Positions 56,645 to 64,000 of a stretch of 64,000 nt of DNA are shown one piece after another. The notes under the pieces were generated by a model, which was not told the origin of the DNA, did no database searches, and worked only from the letters and a program-made list of their open reading frames with translations. The translations under genes and the position numbers were made by a program. How positions within the stretch are numbered: the first letter of the stretch is position 1; the number at the start of each line of letters is the position of its first letter. Origin of the DNA: Zychaea mexicana (taxonomy: Eukaryota; Mucoromycota; Mucoromycetes; Mucorales; Lichtheimiaceae); assembly GCF_025766255.1 (NCBI RefSeq), contig NW_026516774.1, positions 93,229-157,228 on the forward strand, written 5' to 3'.

Positions 56645-59600
56645 ACATATCTTGATCCGACGAAATGTCTTTATTAGTGGGCACAAAGCAAGGATTTTGA
56701 TTGATAGCGGGGCAACACATGATTTTGTGACGGCTGAGTTCCTGAAACAAACAGGACTCATCTCCGTAACTCAATCAACACCTGGCTCTTTCGTAAAAGT
56801 TGCCGACGCACGAACAACCGATTCAACATGCTACTTGGACGCAACAGTAGTAATGGACGACTTTTCAACACCTATTCGCCTTTCTTCGGGAATACGCAGC
56901 GACGACCATGACGTTTTTTTGGGAAAAAGCTGGCTGTATGACGAAAACACGGAAATTGACTGGCGTACGAATGACGTTCACCCACGACCACCACCTACAC
57001 CAAAGGAAATACAATACGTTTCTCATTGTATTGGCAACAAACTCGTTAATGACATTACTGATGACGGTTTTGTTGCATTATGTGCAGAGAAAATAATGGT
57101 GGACGGCGATCGTGTTTTTGTTCCTGGACTTGACGACATATTGGAAAAATACGAAGATGTTTTCCCAGACGACGTTCCCAACGGTCTACCACCTAAGCGC
57201 AGTGTCGAACACGCCATACCTTTACTGCCAGACGCCAAAGTACCAGCTCATCGTATGTATCGCCTTTCTACGCATGAGTTGGCTGAGCTCAAGAAAACGC
57301 TCGACGACTTGCTGGCTAACGGTTGGATTCGACCGTCGACGTCACCTTACGGTGCTCCTGTCCTGTTCGTCGCAAAAAAGGACAAGACTCTGCGCATGGT
57401 GATCGATTATCGGTCCTTGAACAAGACGAGTGTGTTATCCAAATGCGCTCTACTGGCGTGCGAAGATCTCATGAACCAGCTTCTTGGGGCGCGCTATTTG
57501 AGCAAGCTTGACCTCCGCTCCGGCTATATGCAACTCCGGGTCAAGGACGAGGATACACACAAGACGGCCTTCTTGATGAGATATGGGCTTTACGAGTACT
57601 TAGTAATGCCCTTCGGCCTATCATCGGCGCCCGCTACCTTTATGCATTTAATGTCAGACGTGTTTAGGCCATATCTCGACGTATTCGTGATTCTCTACTT
57701 GGACGATGTCTTGATTTACTCCAAGACGGCCGACGATCACGTCAAGCACCTGAAGTTGGTGTTGGAAAAGTTGCGGCACCATAGACTTTACGCGAAGCGG
57801 TCGAAATGCCAGTTTGGGATGCGCTCCGTCGAATTTCTTGGCCACATTGTTTCAGGCGACGGCATCAAATGCGACCCACATAAGCTCGACGCAATATCCA
57901 CCTGGCCACGACCAACGAAAATTGCTCATATCCAGAGCTTTTTAGGCCTGTGTAATTTCTATCGACGCTTTTGTGATGGATATGCTGGCCTCACTGCCCC
58001 TCTCAATCGCTTACTGCGTAAGGACGTTCCTTGGGAGTGGGATGATGCTTGTGAAAAATCCATTCAGGAACTCAAGCGACGTTTATGTTCCGCGCCGGTG
58101 CTTGCAATCCCAGATCCCGACCGCCACTTTTACGTACACACGGACGCTTCATCAACGGTGTCAATTGGTGGTATCCTCTCACAGGAGCAGGACGACGGTT
58201 TATTGCATCCGGTTGCTTATGCTTCGAGGACGTTGAAGGGCGCAGAGATGAATTACCCGGTTCACGAACAAGAACTTTTGTCAGTGTCGTACTGTTTAGA
58301 ACAATGGCGACATCATCTGGACGGTCAAAAGTTCACAGTGTTCACGGACAGCCGCGCCATCTCGACGTTACACGCCAACAACAAGAATCTCTCCAAGCGT
58401 CAGATCCGCTTGTTGGAAAAGCTGATGGCCTATCAGTTTAACGTGCATCATATTCCTCGAGAACAGAATACTGGTGCAGACGCTCTATCAAAACGACCGC
58501 CCAACGCTCCTTCTCACCCCGACGTCTCAATGGAACTTTGTGCTGTGGTCCTCACAGTGAGGGGGGAGACGCTTGGCAAGGAATGCACTCAGCACTACAA
58601 GGACGATTCTTTTTGGGCAGACGTTTTGACTCGGCTTCGGACGAACGACGACGACGAAGAGTTCGAACTAGCCGACGGCATCATCTATCGCAAAAAAGAT
58701 GGACGACGCCAAATCTGTGTGCCGCGCATGCCAACGCTTCTCAACACCCTCTTGCATGACGCACACGACGCACCAATCGCCGGTCATCGCGGCATCGATG
58801 CAACGGTCGAACGACTTGGACGAACTTACTACTGGCCACATATGAACAAAACAGTGCGACGTTATATTGCGACGTGTGACATGTGCCAGCGTACCAAGTT
58901 ACCAAATGCCAAAAAAGCAGGCTTGTTGCAGCCATTGCAACTAGCTTCTGGACGATGGACCTCGATTTCGGTTGATTTTATCACACACTTGCCGAAGACG
59001 CTACATAAGTTCGATGCAATTGCCGTTTTTGTGGATCGGTTTTCAAAGCGCGCACATTTTGCTCCATCCAAGACGACTGATACAGCAGAGGATTTTGCTC
59101 TTCTGTTTTTGCGTGAGATATACCGACAGCACGGCTTACCATCAGACGTAGTCTCGGATCGAGATGTCCGCTTTACTTCTAGATTCTGGAAGGCCTTGAC
59201 GACGATGCTTGGGGTACAAAGAAGTTTGTCCAGTAGTCTACACCCAGAATCAGACGGACAGACGGAACGCACTAATCGAACGCTTGAAGATATGCTTCGT
59301 CATTACGTTGCATATAATCAATCGGATTGGGACGAATGGCTGCCGGTCCTCGAGCACACCTACAACGACGCCAAGCACGCTTCTACAGGGGTAACACCCT
59401 TTTACGCTGACTTGGGACGACAGGTGTCACTCGCTTTGACCACGGGATCTGCCTCCTCCGATGTTGATTCAGCAGACGTTCTCGCTACACGTTTGGAGTC
59501 TATCCGTCTTCAAGTCACTGAGGCAATCAAGGAAGCAACGGATCGCCAAGCCAAGTATGCCAATATGAAGCGACGTAATCTGGAATTCGACGTGGATGAC

Positions 59601-60107
59601 GACGTATTAGTCAAGACGACCCACTTGAATCCTGATGTTTATTCCAACGCTCCCACCAGAAAGTTACTTCCACGGTGGGCGGGTCCTTACAAAATCCTTG
59701 AAGGTATTGGATCCGTGGCATACAAGCTTGATTTGCCGGCTTCGATCAGGGCTCACAACGTTTTCCATGTGAGGGCCCTCAAGAAATATTTGGAACCTGA
59801 CGATGTGGGACGCAAGCCAGAACGGCCACCACCAGTGATCACCAATGTTTCTGACGACGAAGCCGAATGGGAAGTTGAAGCCATTCTCGACGAGCGCAAG
59901 CGACGAAACAAGCTACAATATTTGGTTAAGTGGAAAGGTTATCCCTTACACGAGGCGACGTGGGAACCCGCCGAACACCTTTCCAATGCGCCCGAGGCTC
60001 TTCAAGACTTCAAACAATCCAAGGAAGCGACGCCATCAAAAGCTTCGGATACGAATTTACTTCCTCGACGCCGTGGTCGTCCGCCCAAACACAGACGAAA
60101 CAGGTAA
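56343..60107 (+). CDS. Retrotransposon pol polyprotein (protease, RT, RNase H, integrase, chromodomain)
   Basis: An uninterrupted 1,254-codon frame. The part before about 56590 overlaps gag and is probably not translated separately. Aspartic protease: ILIDSGATHDFV (about residue 119). RT: RMVIDYRSLNK, LDLRSGYMQLRV, LVMPFGLSSAPATF and the YLDD active site (about 451). RNase H: HTDASSTVSIGG (about 600). Integrase: an HHCC zinc finger ending CDMCQ, then the D-D-E core (SVDFITHLPK, VSDRDVRFTS, HPESDGQTERTNRTLE), then the GPY module (LLPRWAGPYKILEGIG, about 1110). C-terminal chromodomain: EWEVEAILDER, YLVKWKGYPLHEATWEP (about 1177-1225). Integrase chromodomains direct insertion to methylated-histone chromatin. 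No stop or frameshift is visible. Confidence 0.93.
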   Translation: MSIRGSQPHPLVQPLRRQSLPRTPTWRRPLTRCNAMQQRRARTSRASGQTSTPSIVVLVAWRRPPPTQLQLSTIGRRGWAPSHAFSLTDATVHMGELEFARHILIRRNVFISGHKARILIDSGATHDFVTAEFLKQTGLISVTQSTPGSFVKVADARTTDSTCYLDATVVMDDFSTPIRLSSGIRSDDHDVFLGKSWLYDENTEIDWRTNDVHPRPPPTPKEIQYVSHCIGNKLVNDITDDGFVALCAEKIMVDGDRVFVPGLDDILEKYEDVFPDDVPNGLPPKRSVEHAIPLLPDAKVPAHRMYRLSTHELAELKKTLDDLLANGWIRPSTSPYGAPVLFVAKKDKTLRMVIDYRSLNKTSVLSKCALLACEDLMNQLLGARYLSKLDLRSGYMQLRVKDEDTHKTAFLMRYGLYEYLVMPFGLSSAPATFMHLMSDVFRPYLDVFVILYLDDVLIYSKTADDHVKHLKLVLEKLRHHRLYAKRSKCQFGMRSVEFLGHIVSGDGIKCDPHKLDAISTWPRPTKIAHIQSFLGLCNFYRRFCDGYAGLTAPLNRLLRKDVPWEWDDACEKSIQELKRRLCSAPVLAIPDPDRHFYVHTDASSTVSIGGILSQEQDDGLLHPVAYASRTLKGAEMNYPVHEQELLSVSYCLEQWRHHLDGQKFTVFTDSRAISTLHANNKNLSKRQIRLLEKLMAYQFNVHHIPREQNTGADALSKRPPNAPSHPDVSMELCAVVLTVRGETLGKECTQHYKDDSFWADVLTRLRTNDDDEEFELADGIIYRKKDGRRQICVPRMPTLLNTLLHDAHDAPIAGHRGIDATVERLGRTYYWPHMNKTVRRYIATCDMCQRTKLPNAKKAGLLQPLQLASGRWTSISVDFITHLPKTLHKFDAIAVFVDRFSKRAHFAPSKTTDTAEDFALLFLREIYRQHGLPSDVVSDRDVRFTSRFWKALTTMLGVQRSLSSSLHPESDGQTERTNRTLEDMLRHYVAYNQSDWDEWLPVLEHTYNDAKHASTGVTPFYADLGRQVSLALTTGSASSDVDSADVLATRLESIRLQVTEAIKEATDRQAKYANMKRRNLEFDVDDDVLVKTTHLNPDVYSNAPTRKLLPRWAGPYKILEGIGSVAYKLDLPASIRAHNVFHVRALKKYLEPDDVGRKPERPPPVITNVSDDEAEWEVEAILDERKRRNKLQYLVKWKGYPLHEATWEPAEHLSNAPEALQDFKQSKEATPSKASDTNLLPRRRGRPPKHRRNR

Positions 60108-60469
60108 CTGTATGTGCAATGGGTTGTGGTGTTAATTTTTTTTATAGTTCCTCTGGGTCTATTTCACCACGACGACCACCTTTTGGGATCTCTCGCGACG
60201 TTTTAATTTGCGGGGGGGAGAACCCTAGACCGGGACGATTTCTATCCAGTCGACGCACAAAACGATCCGTCACTGCTGTAGAAGAGTTCCAGCATACGAA
60301 CCCACTTGGACGCGCACAAGGACGGTGCATACTACTCGCAGATCGACGCACAGACATTAACGAGCTACAAAGGACGGCGATTGAAACGACGCAAATCAAG
60401 AATTACTTTGGACGAGTCGACGGATCGACGGCGAGCACCTAACGTTTTACTTCGAGTTGACCTCTTGAA
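60108..60469 (+). other. Retrotransposon 3' region
   Basis: Between the pol stop and the purine tract. An open frame overlapping the pol end continues to 60442 (CGGENPRPGRFLSSRR...) without known motifs; probably untranslated region. Confidence 0.5.
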
Positions 60470-60484
60470 GTAGACGGGGGAGGA

Positions 60485-60780
60485 TGTAACGGTGCATACC
60501 GTTACGACGATATCCAACCTGCATGGTTGACGATCGACAACGCATGGTTGAATATGGAGTAATAGGCGTGGATATTCTAGATAGAAGTTATGATGTAGAT
60601 CAATACTTAGACGATAGCTAGCCCCCTATTACTCGACGTATATATAAAGACGGGATCCTGAGTTATATGGATCCCCATCGTTTTATCCTTTGATATATCC
60701 GAGTCTCACCTTATTCATTGATCCACACTGTCTACCCATTCACGTTCCCGATTGTAAGTATCTGGGCTGACACTGTTACA
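60485..60780 (+). repeat. 3' LTR
   Basis: Same 296 bp as the 5' LTR; the one difference seen is C/T in CTGGGC(C/T)GACACTG near the 3' end. Confidence 0.92.
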
Positions 60781-61494
60781 AGTGGTCCCCCACTTTTTAC
60801 AGTACCACTTTTTACAGATCCTCAGTTTTTGCAGATTTTTTTGGAGCACACCCGCTCATTACTTAATAAAATTGCAGTTTCCTCACTTTTTGCATTTTGC
60901 AGGCCAAAATTGGGGACCTGCAATTTCCTGCTATTAACTCGGGAGCCTGGGACACAGAGTCTCGAACCAGTGACATCTACATGTAATGTTGATAGATAGC
61001 ATCATTTTGCTATTCAGTAAGCTTTTGGTATTTCGCTTTTACTATAGTGGTGTGGAGGTGTTGATACTACAGTATATAAACATCAAAAGTGAGACGACAG
61101 CCTTTTATATAAGAGTTGAGTTATAATAAGTAGCCTCAGCACAGCACCGACACTTTTGATTGGTTTACTATCATTGACACTTGATTAACATAATAGACTC
61201 AGTCTGTGTAACATCTCATACTCATCCTCACTTTTTGCAGTTCCCCACTTTTTGCAGTTTTTTCCACCAAAAACCGCTGCTGCAAAAAGCGGGGGACCAC
61301 TGTACTGAATTTATAGTAAGATAATGAATATAGGTTTCGAGAGCATTTAATAGAAATATTATTAGAAAACTTTTAATTTATGCCAAGAAATAAATAATTC
61401 ATACCAAGAAATAAATTTCAAACTCAATTACTTTTTTGACAAAAATTGAATTTTTGTATTTGAAAAAAGAAAGTGTTTCAAAGATTCAATAAAA

Positions 61495-61974
61495 ATGGTT
61501 GCATTAAATGAATTCCTCCCAATCAACCATATCCAATTACGTAATAATCTTAACAAAGAATTAGATGTATTTATTTAAAATGAATTGGATTCTTACATTA
61601 ATAAAAATATTGTAGAAAAATTAAAAATAAAATTACAAAATAAAATAAAGTCATTGTTTTCAACAGACTACTTTTTATACTTGAGCATGAATAATGCTTT
61701 TTGTACCCATAAACTTAAAAAAGGAAAACGTGATGGTCAGTTTTGTGGTAGAAAAATCAGAACATATTTACCTGATGGTAAAAAGGATTACCTTTGCTGT
61801 CAACATAGTAAGCTTCATATTCCTAAAAATAAAAAACTTGTTGTTTATAAATCTAATAACACTGAAGATGAGAAAATTGAAAAAAAAGAAAACAAGAAAA
61901 AGAAGAAATCTAAACCTATTAAAGCTATTATAGGAGACCCATTTTATTTATGTTTCAATTCAATCATTCCTTAA
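61495..61974 (+). pseudogene. Companion ORF of Tn1 copy 2 with Cys/His motif, one in-frame stop
   Basis: From ATG at 61495 the frame encodes MVALNEFLPINHIQLRNN, meets TAA at 61576-61578, then continues 130 codons. The core is FCTHKLKKGKRDGQFCGRK, then YLCCQHSK: Cys-x-His with further Cys and a C-C-x2-H, a plausible zinc-binding module. It resembles short Cys/Gly/Lys motifs seen in giant-virus and Rhizophagus proteins (a visual resemblance only). A Lys/Glu-rich tail follows. It faces the transposase tail to tail, about 40 bp apart. Copies 1 and 3 lack it through a shared deletion. Confidence 0.55.
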
Positions 61975-62015
61975 ATACAATCAATATTTATAAATAATAT
62001 AGTATCAATGATATA

Positions 62016-62384
62016 TTACCCAGAGTATGCAATTTTATATATACCAAGATTATGCTTATTGATATATTCCTTCAATAAATCATTTTGATTAAATTTATCA
62101 ATTGATAACCAACTGTTATCATCAGAACTATATCCAACCCATTTTACTTCAAACAAATATGTACCATTTTCAGTTTTATGCCTAATAATCTCTTCTATTT
62201 CATATGATGCCATTGCTCGTTGTTTCCCTTTATTTTGCTTTCTTTTTTTACTACGCTCATTAAATCTTAGAACATCATCATTATCACTATTACTCTGATT
62301 TGAATTATTATTAGATTCATTATCAACAATCATTTCTTCATTTGATATAGCCATATTAAGCAGGTCATTTTGTAATCTGATCAT
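62016..62384 (-). pseudogene. Tn1 copy 2 transposase 3' part with uninterrupted chromodomain
   Basis: 122 codons from MIRLQNDLLNMAISNEE: acidic/Asn linker, basic KKRKQNKGK patch, and a full chromodomain (YEIEEIIRHKTENGTYLFEV, KWVGYSSDDNSWLSIDKF, LLKEYINKHN). A one-base loss in the A-run just upstream (near 62386) shifts frame relative to copy 1, and the catalytic part is cut off by E3, so this is a fragment. It shows what the chromodomain looked like before E1 hit copy 1. Confidence 0.8.
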
Positions 62385-62427
62385 TTATCCAGTTTATCTT
62401 TATTTTGTTTATCATTGCTGACCACTA

Positions 62428-62776
62428 CAGTGGACCCCCTTTAATGTCAACCCCTGATATAGTCAACCTTTTTCTGAGAACCTCACATTTTACCAGAGAT
62501 AAATTTCAACTTTTACATAAGGTCAATGTCAACACCTTGGCTAGGGTTGACTTCTTATTGAGGTCAAACATATCTAATCAAAAGAGGTTATTTCATTGGT
62601 GGTTGAAAATACATTGTTAGGAACGACTCTGTTGCATACATACATTGTGTCGAGGTGCACTGGTTTAATATTTTTATTCTACAGTTAAACTTTGTGCCAC
62701 CCCCTTTAACGTCAACCCCCGTTAGCGTCAACACTTTCAGGTGTACTTGAGGGTTGACATTAAAGGGGGTCAACTG
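62428..62776. mobile_element. Pogo/Tc1-like MITE E3 at a chimeric junction
   Basis: The ends CAGTGGACCCCCTTTAATGT and CAGTTGACCCCCTTTAATGT (right end read inward) continue as GTCAACCC. About 349 bp, no ORF. The left flank has TA; the right flank reads TG, not TA. The left flank is Tn1 transposase sequence (as at 48507), the right flank is the segmental duplication (as at 46713). Confidence 0.85.
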
Positions 62777-62900
62777 TGGTTATATGAATAAGCATCTCTA
62801 TGCCAATTTTTTGCCAGCTATCCGAATTGGATTACCCTGATTATGGCAGAAGTGATGGTATCATGTTGTTACGGGAAAAATGATATTTGTACAGGGTATA

Positions 62901-63597
62901 CTAATTGTGTTGCTTTTTGTTAGATTGAGAGAAGCTGTCTTGTGAATGAAGGGGGGAGTTTGAAGATGATGATGAAGACGAAGATGACAGAGAATGCGGG
63001 ATAAAGGATTCGGGTAGGGGATTGACTCTCGTACCGTCGATCACTAGGATCCGAGTGCTATGGATTTGGTTGAGTGTCCCATCAACGATCATTTTTCCTT
63101 GGATTGCGAGCTCGATTAGTAGAACAATTCGCAAAATGTAGTCAGCGCTGCCGCTTGGATACTGTAAGTCTTTGATTCGTCGGATACGGGTAACAAATCC
63201 TTCTAGAACATCGACATCAAGTAAGGTAACAGCGTTCCCTATTGGATTGAGGCATCAAAAACATGTTTGTGGGTTTATCATCAAATTTGGAAATACTTTG
63301 CAGTTGCATCATACCTTTGATGTTGTAACCTAGTACATGAGCATGGTGTAAGATCGACGGCATTGGAGTTACAATTGATGCGAGCATGTCCTTCAGAACA
63401 ATCAGAAGCTTTAGCATGCTATCTTTCATTTCCTTAGTATCGTCATTATCTTTTCCAATTCTGAGCCCCCCCAGCTCTATACTGCTGCTCGTGTAGATGG
63501 TGTCGATGCAATGGCCCATTGTTTTCTTCAGTGACGCATTGATGGCTGCGAGTTTTCTTTTGTTATTTCTTGCCTGGGCGTTTGCAATGGGGGACAT
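62901..63597 (-). CDS. C-terminal fragment of a host-like gene, open in this copy
   Basis: Exons 63597-63315 and 63238-62901 give 206 aa with clean GT..AG ends. The ATG lies in the Tn1 terminus (ATGTCCCC), so this start is transposon-donated; the ancestral protein began far upstream. Content: a basic segment (NAQARNNKRKLAAINASLKK), GHCIDTIYTSS, MKDSMLKLLIVLKDML, HHAHVLGYNIKGN across the intron, TLLDVDVLEGFVTRIRRI, then a Ser-rich tail. No known domain. The same unit at 46837-47523 has a stop and a 2-nt deletion. Whether this truncated, transposon-started frame is expressed is unknown. Confidence 0.6.
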
Positions 63598-64000
63598 CCA
63601 ACTCCAATTAGATATTAGATAATATTATTGGCTGTAAGAAATCTATTGGCTGTAAAAATCCAAATTGTACAAAAAATTGAATTTTGTGTATATATAAAAA
63701 TAATTGGTAAGAAAGGAATGCCAGGTATAAATTCACATTATGTTATATACCAGTTGAAGAAAATATTGTAAATAGTAGAGTATGCAATTTTATAATATAC
63801 CAAGATTATGCTTATTGATATATTCCTTCAATAAATCCTTTTGATTAAATTTATCAATTGATAACCAACTGTTATCATCAGCACTATATCCAACCCATTT
63901 TACCTCAAACAAATATGTACCATTTTCAGTTTTATGCCTAATAATCTCTTCTATTTCATATGATGCCATTGCTTGTTGTTTCCCTTTATTTCGCTTTCTT
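63590..64000 (-). mobile_element. Tn1 copy 3, left end (partial)
   Basis: Begins GGGGACATC with GCAATG before it, as in copy 1, and shows the same internal deletion as copy 1. From 63792 leftward-coding transposase sequence starts with the chromodomain and is cut by the window edge. The E1 target site (ATGTACC near 63916) is empty. Confidence 0.85.
63790..64000 (-). CDS. Tn1 copy 3 transposase, C-terminal chromodomain (partial)
   Basis: The stop is at 63790-63792. The minus-strand frame covers the chromodomain (LFEVKWVGYSADDNSWL, YEIEEIIRHKTENG) and the basic patch up to the window end. Compared with copy 2 the C-terminus is shorter, ending two residues after NKHNLG, because of the shared deletion. 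Confidence 0.7.
   Translation of the reverse strand, partial: RKRNKGKQQAMASYEIEEIIRHKTENGTYLFEVKWVGYSADDNSWLSIDKFNQKDLLKEYINKHNLGIL

Larger units (their letters stand above)
55658..60780 (+). mobile_element. Ty3/Gypsy-type chromodomain LTR retrotransposon (chromovirus), gag-deficient
   Basis: A 5,123-bp element bounded by two 296-bp LTRs and a 5-bp target duplication AGTGG (55653-55657, 60781-60785). A tRNA-binding-like site TGGTAGCGGAAGC begins 2 nt inside the left LTR, and a purine tract (GACGGGGGAGGA) precedes the right LTR. LTRs differ at only one position that I can see, so insertion is very recent. Pol is intact, while the gag region lacks capsid and zinc-knuckle coding sequence. Confidence 0.93.
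55652..61302. mobile_element. Pogo/Tc1-like MITE E2, split by the LTR retrotransposon
   Basis: The left end CAGTGG at 55652 continues after the retrotransposon as TCCCCCACTTTTTACAG. The right end, read inward, is CAGTGGTCCCCCGCTTTTTG. TA flanks both (55650-55651, 61303-61304). Its own length is about 523 bp; ends match those of E1, and TTTTTGCAG words recur inside both ends. No ORF, hence non-autonomous. Confidence 0.88.
55464..62427. mobile_element. Tn1 copy 2, with nested MITE and retrotransposon, truncated on the right
   Basis: Starts with the same GGGGACATC end as copies 1 and 3 but next to a different flank. After 188 bp it is interrupted by element E2 (which contains the LTR retrotransposon). 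It continues at 61305 with about 0.7 kb not found in copies 1 and 3, including a companion ORF, then the 3' part of the transposase with an uninterrupted chromodomain. It stops at the pogo-like element E3 (62428). Confidence 0.8.
62777..64000. repeat. Segmental duplication, copy B (runs off the right edge)
   Basis: Near-identical to 46713-47853 plus 48245 onward, but without the E1 insertion. It includes the host-gene 3' fragment and the left end of a Tn1 copy. Confidence 0.9.

Noticed and set aside
59930..60442. A third retrotransposon gene (env-like) after pol
   Set aside because: It overlaps pol in another frame, has no signal peptide or membrane segment, and ends at the purine tract region; untranslated sequence is more likely.
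61585..61974. Endogenised giant-virus gene suggested by the Cys/Gly/Lys motif
   Set aside because: The resemblance is only a short motif seen by eye. No capsid, packaging ATPase or polymerase is nearby, and the ORF lies inside a transposon.

Overview
The window looks like chromosomal DNA of a filamentous fungus, most likely Mucoromycota (Mucorales-like). The evidence is many short GT..AG introns of about 50-300 nt, moderately AT-rich DNA, runs encoding poly-Gln/Ser/His, and a gene mix typical of early-diverging fungi: secreted subtilases with PA domains, a GPI-anchored GH9 protein, a Ysc84-SH3 protein and RBR ubiquitin ligases. All gene models were built by reading exons and splice sites by eye. 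No database search was possible.

Region 1 (1-41.4 kb) is gene-bearing. On the minus strand lie two tandem secreted subtilases (one runs off the left edge). A plus-strand peptide:N-glycanase follows, carrying a C-terminal L-type lectin-like domain, then a small coiled-coil protein. Next come a minus-strand EXO1-type nuclease and a minus-strand SANT/trihelix-like regulator. Three direct copies of an RBR ubiquitin-ligase gene follow, the last one decayed, with a degraded locus and a Tc1/mariner transposase remnant between copies 1 and 2. The region closes with a GPI-anchored GH9-like protein whose catalytic-base motif is altered, an RNF10/Mag2-type RING protein, a divergent Ysc84/SH3YL1 actin-patch protein with a 14-nt exon, and an ACAD10/11-type acyl-CoA dehydrogenase.

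Region 2 (41.4-46.7 kb) has no convincing gene. It holds a short tandem array and a roughly 0.62-kb MITE with GTGCAC-rich ends.

Region 3 (46.7-64 kb) is a nest of mobile elements. A host-like gene on the minus strand is cut into N-terminal, middle and C-terminal pieces (55.5, 52.6 and 47.2 kb). One cut holds an AT-rich Merlin/IS1595-like element. The other holds a DDE_4 (Harbinger-type) transposon whose transposase ends in a chromodomain, here called Tn1. Tn1 copy 1 itself contains a small pogo-like MITE inserted inside the chromodomain and a 2.5-kb DDE transposon. Tn1 copy 2 contains another pogo-like MITE, which in turn contains a young Ty3-type chromodomain retrotransposon with an intact pol and a gag lacking its capsid part. 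A third Tn1 copy, within a segmental duplication, runs off the right edge. Target-site duplications, and undisrupted copies of the same sites elsewhere in the window, allow most of the insertion order to be read directly.

The best candidate for something undescribed is Tn1: a DDE_4 transposase fused to a chromodomain, with a convergent Cys/His-rich companion ORF retained only in copy 2. The PNGase-lectin fusion and the GH9 protein with a changed catalytic base are the most interesting host genes.
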